A DNA stretch of 64,000 nt from an uncultured Sphingobacteriales bacterium (GCA_937991535.1 CALKHN010000072.1:41709-105708), one strand, 5' to 3'. Positions 35,501-44,572 are shown, numbered from the stretch's first letter. Numbers and translations are program-made. The notes: generated from the letters alone by a model not told the origin.

Positions 35501-35822
35501 ACAAACAATCATTGATTTGGGCAACTTTACAGCCATGGCAAAAGTAACGGTGAATGGAACGTATGCCGGAGGAATATGGACAAAACCTTACCAGTTGAAC
35601 ATTACAAATCTGGTTAATGAAGGTAAAAATGTAATTCAGGTGGAAGTGGTGAATACCTGGGTAAACCGTTTAATCGGCGACAGCAAATTGCCGATCAATG
35701 AACGACCAGCCTGGTCCGCGGCTAACAATCCCTACAAGCCTACCGATTCTTTACAGCCTTCCGGGTTATTTGGGCCGGTAAAAGTCTTAAGCGTGAGTCC
35801 TTACCGAAAAGCGGGCAAGTAA
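32559..35822 (+). CDS. Lipoprotein glycoside hydrolase, GH106-like (alpha-L-rhamnosidase)
   Basis: A 1087-residue enzyme with a lipoprotein signal peptide (lipobox LFITSC, Cys20), so anchored to a membrane. The N-terminal segment GVYWYWISGNISKQGVINDLYAMKKAGI and the IGIFNSPGWSQSGGPWV stretch are characteristic of GH106-like rhamnosidases. Further on are VVQDSYETGGQNFTDGFLEEF and SSETNTAVGNPFAQYPG, expected in the catalytic barrel. The C-terminal 150 residues look like a jelly-roll carbohydrate-binding domain (DLGNFTAMAKVTVNGTYAGG, WVNRLIGD). Substrate likely a rhamnose-containing pectic glycan. It stands alone, without SusC/SusD partners. Confidence 0.88.
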   Translation: MKSIFNPILCLSLTLFITSCSVNNTKTSNLELEQGFTNPPDSIQTGVYWYWISGNISKQGVINDLYAMKKAGINRAFIGNIWNENIPFGNVKMFSGEWWEIVHAALKTAGDLNIEIGIFNSPGWSQSGGPWVTAGNAMRYLTSSELRLKGPQKISRKLEKPIDIFQDVKVIAYPAPKNDQLVLNTQNGRITSVPQVAGLSNITDGDNKTGIKFPVGNDFVIDMKANSPFTARSLSVRSTENPIHLNAVLQAQETDGTFRTISEFQIDRFNPSLSVGFEPYAPVVVSFPATTAGHFRLAIKNTKPNCGLAEVVLSASPRIERYAEKTLAKMFQTPMPLWNEYQWPLEPEPNDQSLVIDATGVIDLSQNMSADGTLTWNVPEGEWIILRTGMTPTGTTNAPAPPEATGYEVDKMSRAHMEKHFYSHMGEFLKRIPEADRKTFKVVVQDSYETGGQNFTDGFLEEFQQVYGYNPLPYLPVYQGKVVNSVLNSDRFLWDMRRLVANKVAYDYVGGMREVSHKHGLHTWLENYGHWGFPSEFLMYGGQSDEIGGEFWSKGDLGNIENRAATSCGHIYGKNKISSETNTAVGNPFAQYPGIIKQRGDRFFAEGINNTLLHVYVSQPDEDMNLALNTWLGTAYNRKNTWFSQMDVYAQYLKRTNYMLQQGLNVADAAYFIGEDAPKMTGITDPPLPIGYQFDYMNAEVIEKYMTVKDGLITLPHGTQYRIMVLPKLETMRPELLSKINQLVNDGAVVIGPPPSRSPSLQNQPQSDRQVKEMARELWGNVDGTTVKSRKVGKGMIMNGLDMKEAFALINCLPDCNLPENNTIHYGHRTLGNSEIYFITNQTAETTTVTPEFRVSGLQPELWEAATGSMRHLPAYIQKENTTAVPLKLAPNESVFVVFRKQAGPTDIHDLEANYPTPTVIGELKGPWNVQFNSKQRGPRQPVVFETLYDWTTSPDESIRYFSGTAFYTTAFQLEKKTQDQQTIIDLGNFTAMAKVTVNGTYAGGIWTKPYQLNITNLVNEGKNVIQVEVVNTWVNRLIGDSKLPINERPAWSAANNPYKPTDSLQPSGLFGPVKVLSVSPYRKAGK

Positions 35823-35879
35823 AAAAGCATTCATAAAAAATTTAAATACACCTGTTGAATTATGATCTTATCATGTTTT

Positions 35880-35905
35880 AACCTGACGAGAAACAGGTTT
35901 TTTTT
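35880..35905 (+). terminator. Rho-independent terminator after the GH106-like gene
   Basis: AACCTG (35880-35885) pairs with CAGGTT (35894-35899), loop ACGAGAAA, followed by a run of eight T (35898-35905). It lies 58 bases after the stop. Confidence 0.8.
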
Positions 35906-36073
35906 AGCCGGCTATTATTTCACTTATAGCGAATTAAGAATAACTTTATCTTCAATTACCGCAGATGCTAAAATGAGATAATAAAGGGGAAGATTTTTTA
36001 CGGAGGCTAAATCTCATGTTGAAATTTTGGAAAGAAGAGCTGCAAAATTCACCCGGGCATTGATTTTTGTTGT

Positions 36074-36643
36074 ATGAATAAATATTTATTCTCTCTAACC
36101 CTGGCATCAGGCCTTCTCTGTGTATCTGTTGTTGCTTTAGCGCAAGATGCTGCCCCAGGCGAAAGTTACTTTAAACAGAACTGCGCGACCTGCCATACTA
36201 TTGGTAAAGGCAAGCTGGTAGGGCCAGACCTTGCAAACATCCTGCAAAGAAGACCAGAAGAATGGGTTCTTAAATTTGTAAAATCTTCGCAAACCGTTAT
36301 AAAAAGTGGCGATAAATATGCCGATTCATTATTCCAGGCGTTCAATCAAATGATAATGCCGGATCAACCTACGGCTACAGGCGAAGTAGTAAAAAACATC
36401 ATAGCCTATATTAATATTAGCGGAAAAAATCCAGGTCCAACAGCAAAGGCTCCCGCGACAACCTCTCCACAGACAGACCAACAGACTGGCAAAGCTTCTG
36501 GTTCATTTTTCACAACAACAAACGTTATTCTATTCTCCGCTATTTTCATCATGTTACTTGTTATTGTGTTTTTAGCAAGAGTAAATAAGAGTTTAGTAGA
36601 ACAAATCAGAGACTACTACAGCAGTAACAAATCTTTCTTTTAA
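36074..36643 (+). CDS. Membrane-anchored monoheme cytochrome c
   Basis: A 189-residue protein with a signal peptide (to about 23, VALAQ) and one heme site, CATCH at 37-41. The sixth-ligand methionine is likely M93 or M95 in QMIMPDQ. A Thr/Pro/Ala linker (119-145) leads to a C-terminal transmembrane helix (about 151-168) and a short basic tail. It is in the periplasm, tethered to the inner membrane. First gene of the nitrate respiration island, 106 bases before a second cytochrome; likely passes electrons to or from the Nar complex or a nitrite/nitric oxide step. The electron partner is inference. Confidence 0.85.
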   Translation: MNKYLFSLTLASGLLCVSVVALAQDAAPGESYFKQNCATCHTIGKGKLVGPDLANILQRRPEEWVLKFVKSSQTVIKSGDKYADSLFQAFNQMIMPDQPTATGEVVKNIIAYINISGKNPGPTAKAPATTSPQTDQQTGKASGSFFTTTNVILFSAIFIMLLVIVFLARVNKSLVEQIRDYYSSNKSFF

Positions 36644-36749
36644 AGCGATATTGATACCAGTCAATATTTACTTTATTGAGTTCGCAGTACGATCATTCAT
36701 AAGAGTGATTCTTCAATACGGGTTATTTTAATTTTTAAATGAAAGCATT

Positions 36750-37277
36750 ATGAAAATGCATTTACTGCTATCAGGCACAGGCATGATGCTGCTAATACTG
36801 GCCTGTGTTCCGGCCCTGGCCCAAAATATCGGAGACCCTCAAAAAGGGAAAGCCTTGTTTGTGGGTAAAATCCGGTTTTATAACAATGGGCCTGCCTGCA
36901 ATTCCTGTCATAATGTAGACATGAAAGGATTCATCAGCGGTGGTGGCCTCGCAAAGGATCTTACACAGGCGGTTACAAGATTAACAGCAGATGGCGTTAG
37001 CGGAATTATCGCTGCCATGCCTTTTCCGCAAATGCAAAAATCGTATGAGGGTAAACCTTTAACAGAGCAGGAGATCGCCAATCTTCTCGCGTTTCTGAAA
37101 AGTGCAGACACAGCGGCAGCAACTACACAGCCGGCAAACCCGGCAGGAAAAGATTTGATAACAGGCGGTGTTGCGGGCATCATTGTGCTGCTTATCTCCT
37201 TTTCTCTTTTCTGGATAAGAAGAAAAAAAAGGCCTGTAAACTATTTAATATTTAAAAGACAAGCTGAGTCAGCCTGA
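36750..37277 (+). CDS. Second membrane-anchored monoheme cytochrome c, next to narG
   Basis: A 175-residue exported protein (signal to about 25, PALAQ) with heme motif CNSCH at 50-54 and candidate axial Met in AAMPFPQMQ. A Pro/Ala/Thr linker precedes a C-terminal transmembrane helix (about 136-158) and the RRKKR stop-transfer. Resembles in layout the NarC-type cytochromes encoded ahead of narG in Thermus, although homology is not shown here. It lies 56 bases upstream of narG and is probably co-transcribed with it. Confidence 0.85.
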   Translation: MKMHLLLSGTGMMLLILACVPALAQNIGDPQKGKALFVGKIRFYNNGPACNSCHNVDMKGFISGGGLAKDLTQAVTRLTADGVSGIIAAMPFPQMQKSYEGKPLTEQEIANLLAFLKSADTAAATTQPANPAGKDLITGGVAGIIVLLISFSLFWIRRKKRPVNYLIFKRQAESA

Positions 37278-37333
37278 TCTTTAAAATCTCACCATACATC
37301 GTAAAGCATTCCATTTATTAAAATATTAAGCTC

Positions 37334-40300
37334 ATGAGTTGGATTGAAGATATCATATCGCCAAAAACCCGTAAATGGGAAGAGTTTTATCGCAACCGGT
37401 TTCAACACGACCGAATTGTGCGTAGTACGCATGGTGTTAACTGCACAGGAGGCTGCTCGTGGCAAATTCATGTAAAAGAAGGCATCGTTGTGTTTGAAAC
37501 GCAGCAGTTGGATTATCCGGTTATAGATGATAAACTTCCCCCTTATGAGCCAAGAGGTTGTCAGCGTGGAATTTCTTATTCATGGTACCTCTATAGTCCT
37601 CTGCGCATCAAATATCCGCTCATCCGGGGTGTATTATTGGATTTCTTCAGAGCCGAAAAAGAAAAGTCGGGAGGAGATCCGTTAAAAGCCTGGGAAAACA
37701 TTCAGAACAATGAAGATAAACGGAAACGCTATCAAAGCGCAAGAGGGAAAGGTGGCTTTCGAAGAGCAACATGGGACGAAGTGCTCGAAATAATAGCTGC
37801 TTCAAATATTTATACCGCAAAAAAATATGGACCTGATCGTGTGATCGGATTTTCTCCTATACCTGCTATGTCAATGCTGAGTTTTGCATCCGGCTCAAGG
37901 TTTCTTCAACTTTTTGGGGGTGTTCATCTTAGCTTCTATGACTGGTATTGCGATTTACCACCGGCATTTCCTGAGTTATGGGGCGAACAAACCGATGTTT
38001 GTGAAAGTGCCGACTGGTACAATGCAAAAATGATTGCAGACATGGGTACCAACCTGAATATGACCAGAACTCCGGACACTCATTTCTTTGCTGAAGCCCG
38101 CCACAACGGAACAAAAGCTGTAATCTTTTCCCCCGACTTTAGCCAGATCTGTAAATACGCCGACCAATGGATCCCACTTCACGCTGGAAGCGACGGTGCT
38201 TTCTGGATGGCTGTTTCTCACATCATTTTAAAAGAATACCATCACGAAAAACAAACGCCCTATTTTTTGGATTATGTAAAACGATATACCGACAGCCCGA
38301 TGCTGGTTCATCTTGATAAAGTTGAAAATGAATATGTGCCGGTTCGTATGGTTCGGGCCAATGAGTTATCACAATGGAAAGACATTGAAAACGGTGATTG
38401 GAAGTTTTTATCTATTGATGGAACGAGTGGGCATTATGTAGTTCCCAAAGGTAGTATGGGCTACCGCTGGGACAAGAATGGCGGTAAATGGAATATGAAA
38501 TATGAATGCGGTGAAACAGACAAAGATTTTGATCCGGTGCTTACGCTGTTAAACAGAAAAGATGCGGAGTTGCAGGTAACATTTAACGAATTTGGTTTAT
38601 CAAAAAAAGCGCTGCGTGGCGTTCCGGTTAAATGGATGGAAACCGTGAACGGCAAAGTACCCGTAACAACAGTATACGATTTAATCATGGCTCAATACGG
38701 CGTAAGCAGAGGGCTGGGTGGCGACTATCCCAAAGATTATACAGATACCGACAGCGCCTATACGCCTGCGTGGCAGGAAGTTTTTACGGGTATTGATTCA
38801 AAAACACTATTTCAGTTTGCGCGAGAATGGGCTGATACCGCTATTGCTACCGAAGGAAAATGCATGATCCCGGTAGGTGCAGGCGTCAACCACTGGTATC
38901 ACCAGAATCTTACTTACCGTTCCGGTGCAATGGCGCTGATGCTGAGCGGTTGTGTAGGCAAGAATGGCGGTGGGCTTAATCATTATGTAGGACAGGAAAA
39001 ACTTGCGCCAGTGGATTCCTGGTCTTCTATCGCCTTTGCAAAAGACTGGTATAGTCCGTCAAGGTTGCAGCAGGCGCCACTGTGGCATTATATCAATACC
39101 TGCCAATACCGTTATGACGGACAATATTCGAAATACAATACTGTAGGTAAAAACAAATGGACAGATAAACACGTAGCAGATACCATTTTTACTTCGGTAA
39201 GAAACGGATGGATGCCTTTTTATCCGCAGTTCAATGACAATCCGCTGGAGCTTTGCAAACAAGCTGAGGCAAATGGGGCGACAGATGATGAGGGTATCAA
39301 AAAATATGTACTTGAGAAATTAAAATCAAAAGAACTTGCATACGCTGTTAGCGACCCTGAGGCAGAAGAAAACTTTCCACGGATATGGTATATCTGGCGC
39401 GGCAACGCCTTACTTGCCAGTATGAAAGGCCACGAATATGCTTTGAAGCATTACCTCGGCACACACAACAATCTCATCGCAACAGACGCTGATGAAAAAC
39501 CGGAAGAAATAAAATGGCATGATGTAGCACCGGTTGGGAAATTAGACTTAGTGGTTGACCTCAACTTTCGCATGGATTCATCAGCGTTGTATTCCGACAT
39601 CGTTCTTCCCGCCGCGTCGTGGTATGAAAAGACAGATTTAAATACAACTGACTTACATTCATTCATTCATCCGCTTGGCCAGGCAATAGCGCCTGTGTGG
39701 GAATCAAAAACAGACTGGGATATCTTCAAGAACATCGCAAAAGCCACGAGCGAAATGTCAAAAAAATATTTCCCCGGGGTGATGAAAGATATTGTTACAA
39801 CGCCACTTACACATGATACGCCTGATGAAATAACACAACCTACCATTAAGGACTGGTATAAAGGTGAATGTGAAGCTATACCAGGTAAATCAATGCATAA
39901 ACTTTCAGTAGTAGAAAGGGATTACACACTTCTTTATGAAAAGTTTATTACGCTTGGCGAAAGCATCCGTGAAAAAGGATTGGGGGCGCATGGCAACCAT
40001 TATGAATGTAAAGAAGAATATGATGAGATGTGTACATCCAATCATTTTCATCACAGAAATTTCAATGGCAAAATACTTCCATCTATCCAGGAAGATGAAT
40101 GGGCAGCCAATGCGTTGCTTCATCTCTCCACATTAACAAATGGCAAACTGACACAGAAAGCATACAAGTACATGGAAGGAAAAACCGGCCTTGTGCTCGC
40201 CGACCTTTCTGAAGGCAGTAAAGATGTAAAGATCCGTTATGCAGATCTGCTGGCACAACCCCGTCGTTACAATACCTCGCCTGTATGGTCCGGGTTATTG

Positions 40301-40951
40301 AATGATGGAAGGGCCTACGCTGCTTATACCTACAATGTTGAGCGACTTGTGCCATGGAGAACACTTACCGGAAGACAACACTTTTATCTTGACCAGGAAT
40401 TGTACATTGCTTATGGTGAGCATCTGCCAACTTTTAAACCTGCCCCCAACCCGGAAGTGTATGGCGACCTGAGAGAAACCTGGAAAAGAGGTCAGGCCCT
40501 GGCGCTTAACTACCTCACTCCACATGGTAAATGGCATATCCATTCTACCTATATGGAAAATCTCAGGATGCTAACCCTGTCTCGTGGTTGCGAGCCCTGC
40601 TGGCTTAGTGAAAAGGATGCCGAAGCGCTGGGAATAAAAGACAACGATTGGGTAGAAGTACACAACGATCATGGTGTGTACGTAACCAGGGCCTGTGTAA
40701 GTTCAAGAATTCCACCTGGTGTTTGTATTGTGTATCATGTGCCTGAAAGAACAGTAGGTATCCCGAAATCGCAGTTAAGAGGGAACAAACGCGGAGGCGG
40801 CCACAACAGCGTTACGCGCATTCATCTGAAACCCAATTACCTCAATGGCGGTTACGGACAATTTTCTTTTCACTTAAATTATTGGGGGCCGGTAGCTCCA
40901 CAAAGAGATACCCATGTTGTTGTAAAAAAAATGGATAAGCTGGTTTGGTAA
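37334..40951 (+). CDS. narG: Respiratory nitrate reductase, alpha subunit
   Basis: A 1205-residue catalytic subunit that reduces nitrate to nitrite with bis-MGD molybdenum and the FS0 iron-sulfur cluster. The FS0 ligands are H33, C37, C41 (HGVNCTGGC) and C75 in EPRGCQRG. The Mo-binding region YDWYCDLPPA is at 201-210, and GEQTDVCESADWYN follows. The GVNHWYHQNLTYRSGAM and VDLNFRMDSSALYSDIVLPAASWYE segments are standard NarG. There is no twin-arginine signal, so it faces the cytoplasm, unlike archaeal periplasmic forms. It heads narGHJI with gaps of 42, 30 and 18 bases. Confidence 0.97.
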   Translation: MSWIEDIISPKTRKWEEFYRNRFQHDRIVRSTHGVNCTGGCSWQIHVKEGIVVFETQQLDYPVIDDKLPPYEPRGCQRGISYSWYLYSPLRIKYPLIRGVLLDFFRAEKEKSGGDPLKAWENIQNNEDKRKRYQSARGKGGFRRATWDEVLEIIAASNIYTAKKYGPDRVIGFSPIPAMSMLSFASGSRFLQLFGGVHLSFYDWYCDLPPAFPELWGEQTDVCESADWYNAKMIADMGTNLNMTRTPDTHFFAEARHNGTKAVIFSPDFSQICKYADQWIPLHAGSDGAFWMAVSHIILKEYHHEKQTPYFLDYVKRYTDSPMLVHLDKVENEYVPVRMVRANELSQWKDIENGDWKFLSIDGTSGHYVVPKGSMGYRWDKNGGKWNMKYECGETDKDFDPVLTLLNRKDAELQVTFNEFGLSKKALRGVPVKWMETVNGKVPVTTVYDLIMAQYGVSRGLGGDYPKDYTDTDSAYTPAWQEVFTGIDSKTLFQFAREWADTAIATEGKCMIPVGAGVNHWYHQNLTYRSGAMALMLSGCVGKNGGGLNHYVGQEKLAPVDSWSSIAFAKDWYSPSRLQQAPLWHYINTCQYRYDGQYSKYNTVGKNKWTDKHVADTIFTSVRNGWMPFYPQFNDNPLELCKQAEANGATDDEGIKKYVLEKLKSKELAYAVSDPEAEENFPRIWYIWRGNALLASMKGHEYALKHYLGTHNNLIATDADEKPEEIKWHDVAPVGKLDLVVDLNFRMDSSALYSDIVLPAASWYEKTDLNTTDLHSFIHPLGQAIAPVWESKTDWDIFKNIAKATSEMSKKYFPGVMKDIVTTPLTHDTPDEITQPTIKDWYKGECEAIPGKSMHKLSVVERDYTLLYEKFITLGESIREKGLGAHGNHYECKEEYDEMCTSNHFHHRNFNGKILPSIQEDEWAANALLHLSTLTNGKLTQKAYKYMEGKTGLVLADLSEGSKDVKIRYADLLAQPRRYNTSPVWSGLLNDGRAYAAYTYNVERLVPWRTLTGRQHFYLDQELYIAYGEHLPTFKPAPNPEVYGDLRETWKRGQALALNYLTPHGKWHIHSTYMENLRMLTLSRGCEPCWLSEKDAEALGIKDNDWVEVHNDHGVYVTRACVSSRIPPGVCIVYHVPERTVGIPKSQLRGNKRGGGHNSVTRIHLKPNYLNGGYGQFSFHLNYWGPVAPQRDTHVVVKKMDKLVW

Positions 40952-40993
40952 GGTCTGACTAAATTTTAATGTTGAACGCTAAATTTTTATGTT

Positions 40994-42544
40994 ATGGATG
41001 TTCGCTCGCAAATTGCAATGGTATTCCACCTGGATAAGTGCATCGGATGCCACACTTGTTCTATCGCCTGTAAAAATATATGGACGGATCGCAAAGGGGC
41101 GGAATATATGTGGTGGAATAACGTGGAAACAAAACCCGGTACAGGTTATCCGAGCAAATGGGAAGACCAGGAAATTTACAAAGGTGGCTGGGAAAAGAAA
41201 AATGGAAAAGTTACACTAAAAGGAGCAGGCAAAAGAAGAGGGCTGATCAATATTTTTTATAACCCCAATCTACCGGTTATTGATGATTATTACGAACCAT
41301 TTACGTATAAATACCTGGATCTTATTGAATCACCCGCAGGGGATGACCAACCTACCGCCAGGCCCGTTTCATTGATTACAGGAAAGCCAATTGATATTAA
41401 AATGGGACCCAACTGGGACGATGATCTCAGTGGCACTCCTGACTTCGCACGAAACGATCCAAATCTAAAAAATATTTCTCCTGAAGAGCAGGAAGTAATG
41501 TTTCAATTAGAAAAGATGGCAATGTTTTATTTGCCCCGGATCTGTAACCATTGCCTAAATCCTGCATGTGTGGCATCATGTCCTTCCGGTGCTATCTACA
41601 AAAGAGGCGAAGATGGCGTGGTACTCATTAACCAGGAAGTGTGCCGTGCATGGAGAATGTGTGTAACCGCATGCCCTTATAAAAAATCCTACTACAACTG
41701 GTACACGGGAAAATCAGAGAAATGCATTCTTTGTTATCCCCGTATTGAAGCGGGGCTGGCTCCTGCCTGTATGCACTCATGTGTAGGAAGAATAAGATAC
41801 CTGGGGGTGTTGTTGTATGATGCAGATAAAATTGAATCCGCAGTTCATGGTGACGATAAATATCTCATCAAAAACCAGCTTGATTTAATTTTGGATCCGT
41901 TCGATCCAAAGGTAATACGGGCTGCAAAAATGAATGGAGTCGCTGACTCTACCATCCATGCAGCACAATTTTCTCCTGTGTATAAGTTTGTGAAGGAATG
42001 GGGGCTTGCATTGCCGCTCCATCCGGAATTCCGTACCCTACCCATGTTATTTTATGTTCCACCACTGCTGCCGGTAATGGCTGCGGTAAAAAAAGTAGAT
42101 AATAAGGAACAGCAGGGAAAAATGGATCCTATTGCAAAAAAATGGGATGATCACTGGTTGTATGATACCAGCACCGCCGAGCTGTGGGGCACCCTGGATC
42201 AAATACGGTTTCCGCTAAAATACATCGCCAGCCTGTTCAGTGCGGGTGATGAAGAAATTATAAAATACACATGGAAGAAATTAATGGCTGTGCGTATTCA
42301 CCGCAGAAGAATTACTGTAGGGGATGTGAGTAATGAAAAAGCTGACGCTACATTAAAAGATGCCGGCTTAACTGCTGGGCTGGCAGATGCAATTTATACG
42401 CTTACCTCTTTACCAAAGTTTGAAGAACGATTTGTAATTCCTGCTGCTCACCGGGAGCAGGCCATTGAAATGCTTGATTTTACCGGCGACACCAAAGGCG
42501 AAACCGGCTTTGGAATTAAAGGAAAAGTAAAACGGGGAATATAA
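40994..42544 (+). CDS. narH: Respiratory nitrate reductase, beta subunit
   Basis: A 516-residue iron-sulfur subunit that carries electrons from NarI to NarG. Four Cys clusters visible: CIGCHTCSIAC near residue 16, CNHCLNPACVASCP near 184, CRAWRMCVTACP (Trp in the second ligand place marks the 3Fe-4S cluster), and CILCYPRIEAGLAPACMHSC. Sequence between clusters (KWEDQEIYKGGWE, WWNNVETKPGTGYP) is typical NarH. ATG 40994; slightly longer than usual, nothing missing. Confidence 0.97.
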   Translation: MDVRSQIAMVFHLDKCIGCHTCSIACKNIWTDRKGAEYMWWNNVETKPGTGYPSKWEDQEIYKGGWEKKNGKVTLKGAGKRRGLINIFYNPNLPVIDDYYEPFTYKYLDLIESPAGDDQPTARPVSLITGKPIDIKMGPNWDDDLSGTPDFARNDPNLKNISPEEQEVMFQLEKMAMFYLPRICNHCLNPACVASCPSGAIYKRGEDGVVLINQEVCRAWRMCVTACPYKKSYYNWYTGKSEKCILCYPRIEAGLAPACMHSCVGRIRYLGVLLYDADKIESAVHGDDKYLIKNQLDLILDPFDPKVIRAAKMNGVADSTIHAAQFSPVYKFVKEWGLALPLHPEFRTLPMLFYVPPLLPVMAAVKKVDNKEQQGKMDPIAKKWDDHWLYDTSTAELWGTLDQIRFPLKYIASLFSAGDEEIIKYTWKKLMAVRIHRRRITVGDVSNEKADATLKDAGLTAGLADAIYTLTSLPKFEERFVIPAAHREQAIEMLDFTGDTKGETGFGIKGKVKRGI

Positions 42545-42574
42545 AATAAACCGGCAACTAAAATCAATTTAAGC

Positions 42575-43357
42575 ATGGGCAACACTTTAGCGATAAATAC
42601 AATGGAAACGGCCAGCTCCTATCCATATCTAATTGACTACAGCAGGCTGTCAGATCTCTTCATGTATCCTGAAAATGAAGATTATTTCAAAAAAGTAAAG
42701 GATATCTCTAATTATCTTTTTGAATCGCTCCCTGAAGCTGCAGCGGCTATGCAGCCGTTTGCCGGGTTTACAGCATCATCTTCGTTGGCCGAAATACAGG
42801 AACTTTTTCTGCGTTCCTTTGATCTGCAGGCCATTACTACACTGGATATTGGCTTCATTCTTTTTGGAGAAGATTATAAACGCGGGCAATTGCTGGTATA
42901 CCTTAATACAGAACATAAAAACGCCGGAAACGAATGCCATACTGAATTATCTGATCATTTGCCCAATATATTAAACCTTCTTCCTAAAATGAAGGATGAT
43001 AGTATACGCTGTGAAATGGCTACCCGCTTATTGATTCCGGCTGTATTAAAAATGATTGATGAATTTTCTACAGGAAGAGTTGAGAAAAAAGATATGGTAT
43101 ATAAAAAGCATCAGAAAATTTTATTGGAAAGTTCTCAAAACTACAGGCTAATTTATCAGTATTGTCTTAAAGCCCTGTTCGTTGCCCTGGAAAATGACTT
43201 TGGATATGATGCCGCTGTAAATGAATTCTTAACCTGGCAATCTGAGCAGGAAGACGCTGCCGGCATCAGTAGCAATGCGGGATTATGCTCCAGATCTGGC
43301 CCACAGGCAAATTTTACCCGCAGCATTGATACAGAAATGAATATCGAAAAAGATTAA
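42575..43357 (+). CDS. narJ: Nitrate reductase assembly chaperone
   Basis: A 260-residue TorD/NarJ-type chaperone needed for cofactor insertion into NarG and for membrane docking; not part of the final enzyme. The core shows RLSDLFMYPENEDYF, DLQAITTLDIGFILFGEDY and KRGQLLVYLNTEHKNAGN, with the conserved acidic/Arg-Gly motif. Position between narH and narI is the canonical order. The C-terminus (from about 235) is low in conservation. Confidence 0.92.
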   Translation: MGNTLAINTMETASSYPYLIDYSRLSDLFMYPENEDYFKKVKDISNYLFESLPEAAAAMQPFAGFTASSSLAEIQELFLRSFDLQAITTLDIGFILFGEDYKRGQLLVYLNTEHKNAGNECHTELSDHLPNILNLLPKMKDDSIRCEMATRLLIPAVLKMIDEFSTGRVEKKDMVYKKHQKILLESSQNYRLIYQYCLKALFVALENDFGYDAAVNEFLTWQSEQEDAAGISSNAGLCSRSGPQANFTRSIDTEMNIEKD

Positions 43358-43375
43358 CGTTAAAAATAGAATACC

Positions 43376-44104
43376 ATGGATACGCTTAATGATTTTTTCC
43401 TGATTGCGCTGCCTTATATCGCGCTTGCCGTTTTTTTAGTGGGTTCAATCTATCGGTATACGTATAAAGGTTTTCAGTTCTCCTCACTCTCCTCCCAGTT
43501 TCTTGAAGGAAGAAAACTATTTTACGGTTCTGTTCCATTTCACTGGGGTGTACTTTTTATTTTCACCGGGCACCTGGTTGCTTTCTTAATTCCCAGGGGA
43601 ATATTGGCCTGGAACAGCCAACCGCTGCGTCTTATGATCCTGGAAATCAGTGCATTTATTTTCGGTATCAGTATGCTTATTGGACTTATCAATCTTTTTA
43701 TCAGGCGTTATACCACACCCCGCCTTAAGTTTGTTACCAATAAAATGGACTTTGTAATTTATATGCTACTCATACTTCAAACCATTACGGGTTTGTGGAT
43801 TGCTTATAACTTTCGCTGGGGTTCATCCTGGTTTTCTACATTACTCGTTCCCTATTTACATTCCATATTCAAATTACAGCCCGATATATCAGCAGTTTCA
43901 TTGCTCCCATGGACGGTAAAACTTCATATCGTTGGCGCCTTTACTATTATTGGTATTATACCCTTTTCGAGACTGGTACATTTCCTGGTACCTCCCTTCA
44001 ATTATATGTGGAGGCCTTACCAGCAGGTAAGATGGAATTGGGGCAGAAGAAAAGTTCGCAGCCCTCGTACACCCTGGTCGTTACAGCGTCCAAAAAATAC
44101 ATGA
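43376..44104 (+). CDS. narI: Respiratory nitrate reductase, gamma subunit (cytochrome b)
   Basis: A 242-residue membrane subunit that oxidises quinol and delivers electrons to NarH through two b hemes. Five hydrophobic segments. The four heme histidines are visible at the E. coli spacing: H56 and H66 (FHWGVLFIFTGH), H184 and H202 (KLHIVG...RLVHFLVPP). The basic C-terminal tail is typical. With NarGHJ it makes a complete quinol-nitrate oxidoreductase. Confidence 0.95.
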   Translation: MDTLNDFFLIALPYIALAVFLVGSIYRYTYKGFQFSSLSSQFLEGRKLFYGSVPFHWGVLFIFTGHLVAFLIPRGILAWNSQPLRLMILEISAFIFGISMLIGLINLFIRRYTTPRLKFVTNKMDFVIYMLLILQTITGLWIAYNFRWGSSWFSTLLVPYLHSIFKLQPDISAVSLLPWTVKLHIVGAFTIIGIIPFSRLVHFLVPPFNYMWRPYQQVRWNWGRRKVRSPRTPWSLQRPKNT

Positions 44105-44107
44105 GCC

Positions 44108-44557
44108 ATGCTACTGAATATTGTAACTGACGAAGAATTACTGGTAAGTGAGATTGTAAAAACGATTTTGCTGATTCTTATGATCACAGGTATTGTTTTA
44201 AATGTGATCAAATTGGTTCGCAATGGCAATAGGAACATAAGAACGCTTAATTTTTATTTTCTCTTAGTCCTTTTTGTTTTGGTGTTTTTTACAGGAAAAG
44301 AATACTTAGTGGAAGGCTCCATGCTACTGCATCCCCGGTACGTAAAAGGCACTACTATTGGCTATTGCAGCATATTTGCCCTGGGAAAAGGAATTGAATT
44401 TGAATACGAGATCAATGGAAAAAGATTCAGGAATTGCAATACATTCTATCCTTTATCAAAAGATAGTATCCGGGTGCCGGGGGGAAAATACAGCGTGAGG
44501 TTCGCCAAACCATTCTCCGAAAAAGGAAGAATGGATTTTCAAAAAAACAATGAATAA
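44108..44557 (+). CDS. Unknown small membrane protein between narI and narK
   Basis: A 149-residue protein, not recognised. Two transmembrane helices near 17-36 and 48-64, then a soluble beta-rich C-terminal part containing KGTTIGYCSIFALGKG, the Cys-containing RFRNCNTFYPLSK and VPGGKYSVRFAK. It begins 3 bases after narI and ends 15 bases before narK, so it is surely co-transcribed. The layout recalls DUF3592-like membrane proteins, but that is weak. A role in nitrate transport or Nar assembly is possible and untested. Confidence 0.7.
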   Translation: MLLNIVTDEELLVSEIVKTILLILMITGIVLNVIKLVRNGNRNIRTLNFYFLLVLFVLVFFTGKEYLVEGSMLLHPRYVKGTTIGYCSIFALGKGIEFEYEINGKRFRNCNTFYPLSKDSIRVPGGKYSVRFAKPFSEKGRMDFQKNNE

Positions 44558-44572
44558 AAATGATTTTTTCAT

